A stretch of DNA of 64,000 nucleotides. It comes from Arenicola marina. Its lineage: Eukaryota; Annelida; Polychaeta; Arenicolidae. The notes under the pieces are model-generated. The model ran no database searches and was not told the DNA's origin. It worked only from the letters and a program-made list of their open reading frames with translations. The position numbers were made by a program, and so were the translations under genes. Below, piece after piece: positions 13,001 to 24,929 of the stretch; the first letter of the stretch is position 1; every line of letters begins with the position of its first letter. The DNA lies in assembly GCA_964019135.1 (NCBI GenBank), contig OZ025253.1:34708548-34772547 (forward strand), read 5' to 3'.

Positions 13001-13770
13001 TACGTATCAGCTTATTATGCACCACAGCTTAAATTACTTCACACACTTCACGCCTGTTTCACAGGCATCTGAATCGTTTTATTATCGCAAAAAAGTATCG
13101 CCCAGTAGATTTGTTGTATGTTGATTGTACCTTGGCGTCCTGCCCACCATCCACACACACGACGTCAGGTCATGATAAAACCACAATTTATACATGCCTT
13201 GCTATATTTACACAAAGAAAAAATCCTCAAATATATATGTACAGTAAAAGATTCAGCAATACCACGTAGCAGCCACTGACTATAACGCTGAAGAACGTAA
13301 GAACGCAAACTGAGGCAGGTGGATAATTAAATCATTAAATAACTTTAAATTAATTTAAACATTAAATTACATTATTTGGAAATTTTGAACAAACCAAACA
13401 ACACTGGTTAGGGATATAAAATCGATACCCGGTTTAAAAGTATTATACAAGTTCTTTTCAGGTGTAAAGAACGCGTCTAAAAATATATCTCTGTTGGACA
13501 TATACAAGGACTGGTTATCGAAATATTTCGACATTTAACAAGATTTTTTTTTTTACATTAAAATTTCATCATGTTTTTTTTGTTTTTTATTTTTTTCCTC
13601 GTCATTGCTTATGTCAAGAGATAGTCGCTATGGGACACAATATGTAGAATAAAGACAAGATTGTCGCTGGAAGATGAGATTTAGCGGGAAACCTTCCTGA
13701 AAGTGTTTTGAACTGGCGTGATTTTCTAGAACGCAGCACTGCCCCTCTTTTAAGATTGTTTTGAAAGCGA
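10021..13770. other. Intergenic, no gene recognised
   Basis: This AT-rich stretch has only short, unconvincing open frames on both strands. There are homopolymer runs near 12480-12530 and 13540-13600. I recognise no exon, RNA gene or transposon end. Confidence 0.5.
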
Positions 13771-13773
13771 AAT

Positions 13774-13950
13774 GGACATCAGCGATGTGAAGTGAATAAT
13801 ATTGACATCGACGATGCGATGTCAACAGTATTGACATCAAATGTGTGATGTTAGCAGTATTGCCATCGACGATGTGATGTTAAAACAGTATTGCCATCGA
13901 CGATGTGATGTTAACAGTATTGACATCAACGATGTCATGTTAAAAGTATC
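13774..13950. repeat. Minisatellite, ~30-bp unit
   Basis: About six degenerate copies of a unit like AGCAGTATTGCCATCGACGA plus TGTGATGTTA run head to tail. The short open frames on the minus strand here are products of the repeat. Confidence 0.8.
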
Positions 13951-14299
13951 AGCTGTGTGATAACAATAGGATCTTGGACTTGTATCTCCAGCCGTTTGGT
14001 TTGGTTCCATTTGATACAGCTCACAAAACGCTGCCCTTTCTGACAGTTTTCTTAAGAGAGTGGGGGGGGGGTCGCCCAAATATCACAAGATAAGAGACGC
14101 ATAATTAAGTCTTGCAAGTACAGTTAACAGTGAGTGAAGAGACCTGTTGAAACCACCGACCGCACACAGCGGTAGATAAATAACATGCCCGGTCGTAACA
14201 TTCACAAAGAATGCCGAGTCAGCAGTATTCAAGGTTTTAGGTAGGTACCAGATATGAGTGTTACTAACAATATTGTCGGATGGGTCCGCCAGTACAGAG

Positions 14300-15545
14300 A
14301 GGGCGACACTGGACTGGAGGCTCAGCCGAGAGATGGCGCCACTGGACTGATGGCTCAGCCGAGAGATGTCGCCACTGGACTGGTGGCTCAGCCGAGAGAT
14401 GGCGCCACTGGACTGATGGCTCAGCCCGGAGATGGCGACACTGGACTGATGGCTCAGCCGAGAGATGTCGCCACTGGACTGAATGGCTCAGCCGAGAGAT
14501 GGCGCCACTGGACTGATGGCTCAGCCGAGAGATGGCGCCACTGGACTGATGGCTCAGCCCGGAGATGGCGACACTGGACTGGTGGCTCAGCCGAGAGATG
14601 GCGCCACTGGACTGGTGGCCCAGCCGAGAGATGGCGCCACTGGACTGATGGCTCAGCCGAGAGATGTCGCCACTGGACTGGTGGCTCAGCCGAGAGATGG
14701 CGCCACTGGACTGATGGCCCAGCCAAGAGATATCGCCATTTAACTGGTGGTTCAGCCGAGAGATGGCGCCACTGGACCGGTGACTCAGCCGAGAGGTGGC
14801 GCCACTGGACAGGTAGTTCAGCCGAGAGATGGCGCCACTGGACCGGTGGCACAGCCGAGAGATGGCGCCACTGGATTGGTGGCTCAGCCGACAGATGTCG
14901 CCACTGGACTGATGGCTCAGCACGGAGATGTCGCCACTGGATTGGTGGCTCAGCAGAGAGATGGCGCCACTGGACTGGGGGCCCAGCCAGCCGAGAGATG
15001 GCGCCACTGGACTGGTGGCTCAGCCGAGAGATGGCGCCACTGGACTGGTGGCCCAGCCAGCCGAGAGATGGCGCCACTGGACTGGTGGCTCAGCCGAGAG
15101 ATGGCGCCAGTGGACTGGTGGCCCAGCCAGCCGAGAGATGGCGCCACTGGACTGGTGGCCCAGCCAAGAGATATCGCCATTTAACTGGTGGTTCAGCCGA
15201 GAGATGGCGCCACTGGACCGGTGACTCAGCCGAGAGGTGGCGCCACTGGACTGGTGGCCCAGCCAAGAGATATCGCCATTTAACTGGTGGTTCAGCCGAG
15301 AGGTGGGGCCACTGGACCGATGGCACAACCGAGAGATGGCGCCACTGGACAGGTAGTTCAGCCGAGAGATGGCGCCACTGGACCGGTGGCACAGCCGAGA
15401 GATGGCGCCACTGGACAGGTAGTTCAGCCGAGAGATGGCGCCACTGAAATGGTGGCACAGCCGAGAGATGGCGCCACTGGACAGGTAGTTCAGCCGAGAG
15501 ATGGCGCCACTGAAATGGTGGCACAGCCGAGAGATGGCGCCACAT
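14300..15545. repeat. Minisatellite, 33-bp unit, ~37 copies, at the 3' end of the peptidase gene
   Basis: Units of 33 bp, core CAGCCGAGAGATGGCGCCAC, run for over 1.2 kb with point variants and a few insertions of 3-5 bases. Because 33 is divisible by three, long open frames appear on both strands (for example GSAERWRHWTG repeated on plus); these are by-products, not genes. The array ends 85 bases beyond the stop codon (15630-15632) of the minus-strand peptidase, so it probably lies in its 3' UTR or just downstream. I found no clear polyadenylation signal between the stop and the array. Confidence 0.9.
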
Positions 15546-15629
15546 CCGGACATTCGGACGACGTACATGACAATAAGCCTTGGTCCGCAGCTCGGCCAAG
15601 CAGCAGTCCAGCACGTTGGAGATTGAACA

Positions 15630-18600
15630 CTAAGAATAGACATCTTTCAGGGAGTTGCTGGCAGTCTCCACCGCCAGCTGGGCTATCGACACCTGGCGCA
15701 GGAACTCGTCCCAGGATGCATCACGGTCGTCTGCGGATGGGTCGTACAAGGCGAAGGCGTCCCGTACGCCGGTGAAGGTGCACACGCTGTGGCCGTTCAG
15801 GCCGCTCGGGGCGAATAAAATGTTCCTACAACAATATTTAATAAAGTATTAAAAAATATTTGTACATGTTATTAAAAATATATCTGTGTCATTAAAAATA
15901 TTTCTATTTAAAAATATTTCTATATGTTATTAAAAATATTTCTGTTATTAAACATATTCTATATGTTATTAATAAAATATTTTTGACAATATCTGTTTAA
16001 GTGATTAATAATATTTCTTTAAATGATTAATAATATTTGTTTTAAGTGATTAATTATATCTGTTTAACTGATTACCAATATCTGTTTACCTTATTAATAA
16101 TATTTGTTCAACTTAATAATAATATTTGTTCAACTTAATAGTAATATTTGTTTAATTTATTCATAATATATGCTGAAATTATTAATATATGCTTAAGTTC
16201 ATAATAGTTGCTTACTGGGTAAGCTATTAATAATATTTGTTAATCTTCATATTGAGCGCGGTGACGGTGTCACCATAGTTACCTGACTTGTGGTCGCCCT
16301 GGAAACCCCGCCGGGTGTATGAAGGCCTGGGAGGCTTTCATGGCACGGTCATTGTAGCTCCGCGTCAGGAGAACGCTGTGGCAAGGTAATAATAATAGGT
16401 AATAATAATAGGTAATAATAATAGGTAATAATAATAGGTTATTTCATATAAAAACCGGTATATTATATGTTCCACCGCAAACTGAACAGAAGTAGTGGTT
16501 ATATGCTAGTGCAATAAAAAAAGTCAAAAAAATAAACAACAAAAAATGAAACAAACCAAAAAAACATAATGCCGTACAGAAAATAACTGTTTTATCACTC
16601 AAATATTGTTATGCTACGAAAGGTATGCAAGTTATAAATAGGAAAGTTAAGGCCACCGAGACGTCAGTAATATAGTCGTTAACTACATATAATACATTCC
16701 TTTAGTTCGCATAACGTCTTAGACCCACGGTACAACATATGATCAAATCATTTACTAACAGCGCACAGTGGTCCATACCACATTTTCATCATGATTATGT
16801 AGAAATTATTTCTGGTGGCATACCATATATATTTATATATCGGTGATTTATATTATGTATTGGTTACAGAAAACTGGGATTTGGCCAGTTTCATGCAAGT
16901 TCTGGTGATATATATATGCAGTGGATGGCAGTTCATATAGGACTCCATTGGTAAATAATTTGCTTTCCTGTTTGAGACTTTCAGGTAGAAAGACATAACG
17001 TGCCAGTAATGTAGTAAATAAGTATAACATAATTACTCATAAATAACTGTATATGAATATCAATTTACTTTATAATACGAATATACATATATTATTTACT
17101 AACTCAATCAACGTATTGGCACAAAAAAAAAAAATTATCGGACTACATTTAATTCGTGAGATAATTTGGTACTTAAATAAATGCTAATTGCCCGCAAATA
17201 TTTCCAATGAAAGTTATTTTTATTTAGAGATCTCCTAATGATCCTAATCTTCTGCATAACTTAGAACAGAAATATATGCATATCACTGGAGGGATCGAAT
17301 AAAACAAAGATATAACGCAGCAGCTAACCGTACAAAAGTGTTTAAAGTTTAAAATGTCATTAACATTAATTATATATTCTGATGAGCTATGTCTGTACGG
17401 CCTTCCATACTTACTCCTCGAGGTTTATCTGCTGGAACTTATCGTGGAACTCGAGGGCCGCTTTGGAGAAGTTACCAATGGCCCATTGTAACGTTTCTGC
17501 CCAGAAGGAAAACATTTCGAAATACATCAATCAACTCGCAATTTGCCCAATAATATAGAGAAGGGGGAAAATGGCATTCGATTTTTGTCTCCAATTCGAA
17601 TTGTGTAGACAACTTCTTATGTTCAAAGATCTCTCATGCATACACATATTGCTTATACACAGATGACCTTACCGCCAATTTGAGAAATTTGACATACAAC
17701 GTCCAAATGAAAGAATAACATTCAGATTTAAGCAAATTGTAAACTGTCCTCTTACATAGAGAGGACAGATATAACTCTTACATAGAGAGGACAGAGATAA
17801 CACAGCACGTATGTCTTTAATAGCAGCTAAATTCCAATAAAACACTTGCTTTTTTAATCAAAAATAAGCCCCCCCCCCTCACCTTAGCACTTGAAACTTA
17901 TAACTATTACACTGTCACCTAGTACGTATGTTAACCCTTACAACAATCCAAACTCAAAGGTTGCGCGTTCGGTTACAGGGTCTGTAAGTGACATCACAGA
18001 CAGTGCGCGCGCACCTCCAGCGAATCCGGTTTTGGGTACATGACACTTCACCGCCCCATATACAGAACATGGTGAGCTCTTTGTAATGGCGTGAAACGCA
18101 CAGAAAAAAAGCATCTTTCAGTTCAAAACAGTTAGTTCAGATGGTTTTCAACTCAAACAGTGCATTCATATCCAAAATATCACTGAGTCTAGTTTGAGGC
18201 CCATGTTAAAGTAAAGAGACCGGCGGACGCGTTGTATCCAGAATGGTTGTTTCTAGAGGTGAGCGCGCGCTGTCTGTGATGTCACTAACATTGTCGAGTG
18301 TGCTTTGCAAGGCCAGCTTGGGCGGCGGGTGCGTGGTTCAAACCGCTAAGAGCTGACTAACATATTGCGCGTGGGTCGATGCTTCGAGCCCCGCTGTGGC
18401 CATGTCTGTGTGGTCGCAGAATACAGATCCCATGTCTTTCTTCGCAAAGAGTAGGGGGTTATCCCCTGGGACATGGCTCCACTCTCCCTACATGCGATCA
18501 CCACATGAACACAAGTGGTTAAAGCGTCCTGAATATACAAACAACCAACCAACCAACCACCAAACTCACCGAGGACGCCAGGTTTGCTGCTCGTCAGCAC

Positions 18601-19959
18601 GTTCAGATCGAGGAAAGCAATCTGCGTCTGTTGCGAGAGTTCCCGGATGTCGAGCGGAAGTCGCGTAGAGGACGCCAGACGCAGCGTCGTTTCCGCCGTG
18701 ACACGTGCCATGCTGTGGGCCACGAGACAGCCGGGATCCACAAATCGACTGTAGTAGTCGTAGGTGTCGATGGCGGTGTGGTAGGAGGGGACCCCCTTCA
18801 CGCCCAGCTCCTCGGGCTGTGTAAGGGGGCGGGGGTGGGGGGAGGGGAGAGCGGGGGGGGGGGGGGGGGGGGGGGCGGAGGGGGGAGGGGTAAAGCCAGT
18901 GAAATGTAATGTTTGTGGGGGTGTCTATATAGCTACGATTCTGTCTGCACAAGCAGCAGTTACCAAGCAGGATATTCTAACAAAAACGATATTAACATTT
19001 ATCAACTTGAGCCTAAATAATAACATTTGCGCTTAGAAGTCACAGAGCAATTGGGAGAGGGCGTCGACAGCTCCCTCATCAGTCTCATGATCATACCCAC
19101 CAGGATATATATTTATATTTTAATGATATACTAAATACTAATATACCAATATATGTTTACCGTGAACCCCGGCCTTAACGAGGGACCTGCACAAATATAA
19201 ATGGCGGCCTGTTTGCGAGGTGTTACCCCACCCCCCTCCCCACCTATCTCCTGTTAGATATGTATATAGATGCAATCCCCGTGTTAACAATGGACCTGGG
19301 TGTCATTTCACTAAGATCTCGTAACTTTTGCTCGTAAAATTTCAAAATCGTATTGCCCTCCCGAAGATAAAGGAAAATTGTTTTATTTATCATCAATATA
19401 TGGAAAACACGTTTTTGAATAATATTGGCTGAAAATAAATTTCACGAAGACGGCTGCCCCCCAGTAATGGCAGTATAACGCTCATTTCCGTTGCTCGCAA
19501 AATTCGGATCTGTCGTTAAATTAGCATGTAAAAGATACGATTACGAGCTCGTAACTCTTAGTGAAACGATCCCCTGCATCCAATACCATGGCGGGTGCAG
19601 GCTGTGATGTGTTACTACCCCCCCCCCCCCCCCACACACGCCTATCCCAATATTACGGCGGGTGCAGGTCGTGAGGTTTCCCCCCCCTCCCACACACACC
19701 TACACCCAATACCATGGCGGGTGCAGGTTGGGAGGTGTTAATACCCCCCCCCCTCCCCCCACACACACCTGTACCCAATACCATGGCGGGTGCAGGTTGG
19801 GAGGTGTCCCCCCCCCCCCCCACACACACACACCTATACCAATACTATGGCGGGTGCGGTTGTGCTACTCACGTTGTGGAGGTAGCGCGGGAACAGGGTG
19901 GGGGCGCCGAGCAGGAAGAGGAAGGCCGCCTCGTCACTGCCCCCATCGGCGTGTCCACC
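15630..19959 (-). CDS. NAALADase / glutamate carboxypeptidase II-like peptidase, last five exons (partial gene)
   Basis: Five minus-strand exons with consistent phases: 19959-19873, 18816-18570, 17496-17415, 16375-16283 and 15825-15630 (stop 15632-15630), giving 234 residues. They follow the C-terminal third of human GCPII. GGHADGGSDEAAFLFLLGAP corresponds to the SGNDFEVFFQRLGI region; VPSYHTAIDTYDYY contains the Tyr-His pair whose His is a zinc ligand (His553 in GCPII); TLQWAIGNFSKAA and SYNDRAMKASQAFIHPAG begin the dimerisation domain; the end is NILFAPSGLNGH through FLRQVSIAQLAVETASNSL. M28B enzymes are type II membrane di-zinc exopeptidases that trim acidic residues from peptides or folate. 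GCPII Lys699-Tyr700, which hold the substrate glutamate, align with Gly-His here, so specificity may differ. The signal anchor, PA domain and other zinc ligands were not found; they may lie upstream, partly in the 200-base gap. An NAALADL1-type paralogue is equally possible. Confidence 0.88.
15845..16235. repeat. AT-rich simple repeat in the last peptidase intron
   Basis: Variants of AATAATATTTGTTTAA and ATTAAAAATATTTCTGT repeat irregularly through the intron between the last two peptidase exons. Confidence 0.75.
16383..16441. repeat. Short tandem repeat (AATAATAGGT-like)
   Basis: Several copies of a ~13-base AATAATAATAGGT unit begin a few bases upstream, in gene sense, of the penultimate peptidase exon, next to its splice acceptor. 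Confidence 0.8.
17986..18290. mobile_element. MITE with ~29-bp inverted ends and TAA flanks (PIF/Harbinger-like)
   Basis: GTGACATCACAGACAG followed by a GC-alternating stretch and ACCT stands at 17988. Its near-perfect complement ends at 18285 (GCGCGCGCTGTCTGTGATGTCAC). Both ends are flanked by TAA, the 3-bp target choice of PIF/Harbinger transposons. About 300 bp, no transposase, so non-autonomous. It sits in an intron of the minus-strand peptidase gene. Confidence 0.65.
18365..18556 (+). mobile_element. tRNA-headed SINE, 5'-truncated copy
   Basis: From TTCGAGCCCCGCTGTGGCCA through a TTCTTCGCAAAGAGTA segment to TTAAAGCGTCCTGAATATAC, this matches the SINE at 29713-29968 and the reverse of 24335-24583. 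The tRNA A-box part is missing or degraded. It lies in the peptidase intron, next to the exon at 18570. Confidence 0.7.
18838..18892. repeat. Poly(G) tract
   Basis: Long uninterrupted G runs on the plus strand (C on the transcribed-sense strand of the peptidase) begin about 20 bases upstream of the acceptor of the exon at 18816. The run is a candidate quadruplex and pyrimidine tract. Confidence 0.8.
19305..19567. mobile_element. Probable MITE with imperfect inverted ends
   Basis: ATTTCACTAAGATCTCGTAA at 19305 is mirrored by TACGAGCTCGTAACTCTTAG and TGAAA ending at 19567. Extra GCTCGTAA-type motifs occur inside both arms. No target duplication is clear. Confidence 0.45.
19560..19860. repeat. 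Minisatellite, ~65-bp unit with C-runs and CA repeats
   Basis: Five copies of ATGGCGGGTGCAGG spaced about 65 bases apart, each followed by a poly(C) run and a CACACA stretch. It adjoins the donor side of the peptidase exon at 19873-19959. Confidence 0.8.
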
Positions 19960-20124
19960 CTAGCGAAGGTCAACAGGTCAAGGTCAGCGGGCCACGTGAC
20001 CGGGTCAGTGACAGCTGCTCACGCAGCAAATTTGTTCCATCTACATTATAACTTAATTCTTACCATCTTTCGACGCATCGTATGAATGCGTGAATGTTAA
20101 CTGTACGACAGGACAGGTTGACAG

Positions 20125-20300
20125 AAAATAGGAAACCGGTTTGATAGAAAATATGAAACTGGTTTGATAGAAAATATGAAACCGGTTTGATAGAAGATAT
20201 GACACAAGGTTTGATAGAAGATGACACAAGGTTTCATAGAGGATATGACGAGGTTTGATGGAAGATAGGACATCAGGCTTTATAGGAGATTTTACATACA
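20125..20300. repeat. Minisatellite, ~23-bp unit
   Basis: Degenerate head-to-tail copies of GGTTTGATAGAAAATATGAA plus 3 bases. Confidence 0.8.
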
Positions 20301-20922
20301 GGCTTGATAGAGCATTGTATACATGAAAAACTATGACACGCGTCATCCGACATTGTAACTTTTGACGACAACATAGCAAGTAAAGATTGATATGACAGGA
20401 TCATCGACAGGATATGAAAAAAAAACAGGTAACATTGTATAAAAAAAGAGAAGCTACAGACCGTAAAATGTGTAACAAGTAAAGTTGTCACCATAACAGC
20501 CATTTCAGAGATATAATATATATTGTTGTCGTTTTTAGGCCTGTTTTGTGCACACGAGGGCTGAATTAGGCCAATCAATCTCCGTTTTTTTTTTCATTTG
20601 CATCAATCCACAGTACATAGGTTCACAAATCTCCATAGGTGATGAATACAAGATTATCCGTTCATACAATCACAGCACTTTTTGGTGCTCAGGGGAACAG
20701 CTTGACTAACCTCCGGGTTAATAACTTACAGTATACCCCAGAAATAGATCGCCAAAGTCGGGTTTCAAACCAGGGACATTTTGATTGGCGGATTGTTATT
20801 CACTAAAGCACTAAATCTTCAGCCAGGTCGACTTATAATACACAGACGGCGGATGGCAATATATAGACTGTTGGATTTTACATATTCAGACGAGACTTTT
20901 AAACCATTTAAAAAACATTTAC

Positions 20923-21122
20923 NNNNNNNNNNNNNNNNNNNNNNNNNNNNNNNNNNNNNNNNNNNNNNNNNNNNNNNNNNNNNNNNNNNNNNNNNNNNNN
21001 NNNNNNNNNNNNNNNNNNNNNNNNNNNNNNNNNNNNNNNNNNNNNNNNNNNNNNNNNNNNNNNNNNNNNNNNNNNNNNNNNNNNNNNNNNNNNNNNNNNN
21101 NNNNNNNNNNNNNNNNNNNNNN
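20923..21122. other. Assembly gap, 200 N
   Basis: Exactly 200 ambiguous bases, the conventional filler for a scaffold gap of unknown true size. Missing exons of the peptidase could lie in it. Confidence 0.99.
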
Positions 21123-21435
21123 CTAGGCTAAGCATAGTACTGTATATAACATTTGAGAAAAGCTACAGAAAATCCGGTGATCTCACGAAGATCCTCATAT
21201 TGTAAAATTAATCACCAAAATCAGCTGCTGAGCGGGATGGGAGATAATCCGACCCGGCTCATGACCTCTGGTTTCAAGGTCAGCGTCACGCTCGCGATGG
21301 TACTAACGACAAAGGGACAGAATAGGTGATTCGAACCCACCACTGGGGGAACACAGATCCAGGTTGGTCGGGCTTTTGTGTCGTTGACGTATCCCTTACA
21401 AGGTCACGTAGACCATGGGGATCTGCGCCTTGTGA

Positions 21436-21503
21436 TCATCTATGACACGATATAGCCGCTCAGTCTGACAGTGCCACTAAACTCAAATCAAATCAACTAT
21501 GGT
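21436..21503 (+). repeat. SINE-type tail with CAAAT repeats
   Basis: CACGATATAGCCGCTCAGTC, then a tract reading CTGACAGTGCC and ending in CAAATCAAATCAA. It matches 48714-48780, so it belongs to an interspersed family. Confidence 0.5.
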
Positions 21504-21647
21504 ATCACCTGATATCAATGCTTGCTCCCGTGGCAATTGCGCACCAAATTAATGGCCGTAACAAGTTGCTGGCTGGATAATATGATCTTCTCGTCCAATC
21601 TCTACGAACTGTGCACAGAAACCTCCCGGGCGATCAATGATGAATGG

Positions 21648-21745
21648 ATGAAACATGCCAAAGGTACAGTCCCCGAGCCGGGACTCGAACCCAGGACCCA
21701 TTGATCTGCCATCTACAGCGCGAACGACTAGATCAGGAAGCCACC
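21648..21745 (-). mobile_element. tRNA-like SINE fragment
   Basis: On the minus strand a B-box GGGTTCGAGTCC lies in the same context as in the copy at 24608-24715 (GATCAACAGGTCGTAGGTTC there). It is short and ends at a C-rich run. Confidence 0.5.
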
Positions 21746-22201
21746 CCCCCCCCCTCCCCGGCCCCCCACATCCTCCCCCTCTTCCGCCACCCCATACATG
21801 TACGGTCTACGGAGCGAACCACTAGATCAGTGAGCCAATCCCCACCTCCCTTCATCCCCCGCCCTCCGCCCCCCCCCCCCACCCTCCTCCCCGCCTCCGT
21901 GCCTGACAGGACCTGCATGTATCATTTCCCATTCGACGACTGAATGATATAAACGTAGTTTCGTAGGGGGCCCAATGGCCCAATAACACCATTCGCAAAT
22001 CGTCCCCCCAAATCACGTTGTAAGGCAAAACAGACATCACTTTTCTATTCCAGTCCTGATAAACCGCCAGCCGTTTCCACCAGCCAAGGGGAATCGACAG
22101 GGTGAGCGGGGATCGCATCTATTCCAGGGGAAAGGGAACCCGAATACAAATGATCACTTGCCTCACCAAGGAGAATAATTCACTCCGCCGACACCACCAT
22201 C

Positions 22202-22369
22202 AGGGCCCCATAGGGGCTTTTTCGACACGGCGAAACGGCGATTTTTAAAATCGACAACGCGACATTGGGGTTGTCTTAGAATCGAAATGCGACATAAGAC
22301 TTAGCGACACGCGACATGGAACTTTTCTTAAAATCGACACGCGACATGGCTACCCCCCTCAGGGGCCCT
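22202..22369. mobile_element. Small TIR transposon relic with 6-bp target duplication
   Basis: AGGGCCCC at 22202 is mirrored by GGGGCCCT ending at 22369. Both sides are flanked by ACCATC (22196-22201 and 22370-22375). The 168-bp interior has repeated CGACACGCGACAT motifs and no coding capacity. Confidence 0.6.
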
Positions 22370-22718
22370 ACCATCCACAGGAGCCACGGGATGCAACCCC
22401 TTCTCTCCCGGTCCCGCCACCACTAACCAAAGAAACATACCTATAGGGACAGCGCATTTCATCATTACTAGAGGTGCAGGGATAGGGGGTGGGGGGAGGG
22501 TGGCTTTTTTGTCTCTGAGCCCGGCTTTTTTTTCGTTGAACTGGAAGCACGATGTTTTCGTGGACTGCCAAGAAAGTTAACATCTAATGTTTACCAGGTA
22601 CATACATTTATATTTAACACCCCCCCCCCCCCCCACCCGCCCCCTCCCGCCCCCTCTCTCCTCGCTGGATATCAAATAGTCCCCCCCCATAACGTCCAAC
22701 CATGCCAGTCCATATGTA

Positions 22719-22867
22719 CCTCCCAGAACGGATATGACGTTGGCATTCCCGGCGTCAGCCGTCGCCGACGTGTCTGCCACCAGGGACCGAAGAGCGTCAT
22801 CGATTCCAGGATCACCGCAAGACGGCGCCACCGTAGATGGACGATCCCGGGTCTCAGCTTTATCACA
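22719..22867 (-). CDS. Possible exon on the minus strand, unrecognised
   Basis: A minus-strand open stretch is bounded by CACCCCAG and a GTACAT donor. It reads CDKAETRDRPSTVAPSCG, then DPGIDDALRSLVADTSATAD, then AGNANVISVLG. It lies upstream, in gene sense, of the NAALADase-like exons, so it could be one of its 5' exons, but I cannot align it to that family. DPGIDDAL recalls nucleoside hydrolases, but the required first Asp (DxDxG) is absent and no other motif follows. Chance is quite possible. Confidence 0.2.
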
Positions 22868-24334
22868 CTGGGGTGTCTTTGATCTGGATGGACGTTGGGG
22901 TGGCGGAAGTGGGGCGGGGCGGAAACGGTGGCGGGGGTGGGGGGGGGACGCTATCACGAACTAATAAGACAGGTATCCGCTGGTCCGGATAAAAAATAAA
23001 ACTTTTTGTTTTTCTTCAATTTATGACCGATTATCGCGGACAGCAGAAGGTATAAATAAAGCTATATAGAAGTCTCATCAATCACCTGAGGCGATGAGAA
23101 ATGTGCAATACCGCCAGCTGCGAACTAAACCCTTTCGCTGGCGATGGAGGTTTCACAGCTTGGAAGTCGATAAACTGGCCGCGATGTCCTGGCGGCTGGA
23201 CGTGGCGCCGCGGGTTTTGCATTAATTACACGATGACGTATCGGATATCAAACGATGGGGTCAAAGATGTGACCAGCAAGAGGCCATCTGGGATAATAAC
23301 GAGTTTTTAACCTCTCTCAAGGCGCATGAACGCCAAAGATTTGAGTACCAGCGCGATATCTCGGCCCAGGCCCAGTGGATAAAAGACACCAAGCGCTTGG
23401 GGCCAAATAGAGAAGTTCCCTTTGGTCTAATGCGTCTAAGGTGTTCGCCCTGAATGCGAAGGGTCGCCGGTTCGAATCCCGTCACGTCGGGTAGTGAACT
23501 TTCGGCGTCCATTCGGGTCTTGGACCAGAAGGACTACATCTAATTGTATATATATGCACCAGGTGGAGGCAATCGATTTCAACTGCCTTTTCGCTAGCAA
23601 CAATTGCAAAACAATCGATGCGCAAACGACATGGTATAAATAGAACCCTAGTGGTCAGACCCGTAACGAAACAGCCGATGGTTCAACACGAACACGAACT
23701 TGCAATAAATAGGGTGGTGAATTTGTCCACGAAAGAAAAAAGTACGTAGTCAATTTTCTTATACATGTAGCAATAAATCCAATGTCTTCCGTCAGCTGAA
23801 TGGACAAAGGTACTAACATAAACCATGTCCATGGCTAACAAGCCATACATGTCGATAATACATCAGCAACTGAGCCGTGTTCCTCAGCGGCCAATCAGGT
23901 ATGCGAGAACAATGCATAAGTAATGGGAGAAAGTCAACCTATCCGTTGCTACTTCATTCCAGAGGGATTTGGGAGAACAAATCAAAGTGTATCACTTCCG
24001 TTCTGCAAGGTTAAGTAAGGCAGGCGGCGAAACTACTTACCAATGCAGGACGAGGGCGGTATCCGAAAAAAAATGGCGGGAATCCGAGTGACAAATGCCG
24101 TCTGCTGCCTCAAGGTTCGTGAACTTGATAATTCATGGCGCGAAAACTGGAGGCTGCACTGTCCCGGACGGAATGTTGTTCAGCGCAGCTAGCTCGGGAG
24201 GTTACTGGAACAGAAAATAACGGATACGTGAGTCGGGTGTCACTAATTTGACTTACGCATATTAATAGACTGGTATGAATGAGTGAATTAAGTTGGTGTT
24301 TACGCGTCTTTTTTGTCTATATAACTCAAATGTT

Positions 24335-24583
24335 CGGTTGGTTGTTTGTATATTCAGGACGCTTTAACCATTTTTTGAATATATCGCGTCAACGAGAAAA
24401 GGAAGGGAGAATGGGGGTAATCCCCAACTCGTTACGAAGAAAGACATAGAATCTTTATCCAACGACCACACAGACATGGCCACAATGGGGCGCGAACCAT
24501 CGATCCACGTGCCGTTAGGCTCTCAGGTAGCCAGAGCAATCAAGGCGAGCGCTCTAACCCACTGAGCTATCGAGGTGGCCCCC
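24335..24583 (-). mobile_element. tRNA-headed SINE, near full length
   Basis: The minus strand reads a tRNA-like head (GATAGCTCAGTGGGTTAGAG), B-box GGTTCGCGCCCC, then the body shared with 29713-29968 and a TTAAAGCGTCCTGAATATAC tail. The tail is followed by AAACAACCAACC in element sense. Confidence 0.75.
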
Positions 24584-24607
24584 AACTGCTCAGTGCTTAA
24601 GGGATCA

Positions 24608-24715
24608 TGAAATGATGCTGGATGAAACTTGCCCGAGATGCAGGTGCCTGGGTTCGAACCTACGACCTGTTGATCTGCAGCTCAGCCTGTTTACCTCCAG
24701 AACCAGGGAGGCTTC
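24608..24715 (-). mobile_element. tRNA-like SINE, second family
   Basis: On the minus strand the GGCTGAGCTGCAGATCAACA segment is followed by a B-box GGTTCGAACCC. Related copies lie at 21648-21745, 26205-26315 and 27965-28090. Confidence 0.55.
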
Positions 24716-24929
24716 TGTATCCGATAGGGACGAGCTGACAACCCCAATACGAGTGTTCCCTCAACGATATACTCGTGATAGCTGCGGATAAGTCTGGCAG
24801 GACGGTTACTGATTGATATTTAACGCTGCCCATGTATCACGACTGGTAATCTGGCGACGCGGTGTTCCCTTTACGACGAAGCGTCGGCGATCGTTCTTCC
24901 TAGTCCTGCAGGAAAACGGAGGGGACGCT

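Larger units (their letters stand above)
21950..24330. other. Repeat-rich flank, no gene recognised
   Basis: Apart from the small transposon and the possible exon listed separately, I see poly(C)/poly(G) runs (22619-22650, 22935-22948) and a tRNA-like B-box GGTTCGAATCCCG at 23470. Other open frames here have no recognisable product. Confidence 0.45.

Noticed and set aside
14254-15643. Long open frames of Trp/Arg/His-rich repeats on both strands
   Set aside because: They are by-products of a 33-bp array (11 codons) and change frame freely; no non-repeat domain is attached on plus, and on minus the frame does not join the peptidase.
20781-21135. Open frames across the gap
   Set aside because: They run through 200 N and have no supported content.
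22719-22867. Nucleoside hydrolase (DPGIDDAL)
   Set aside because: The family motif needs DxDxG...DD with an earlier Asp; here the sequence is CGDPGIDDAL and no later family motif follows.
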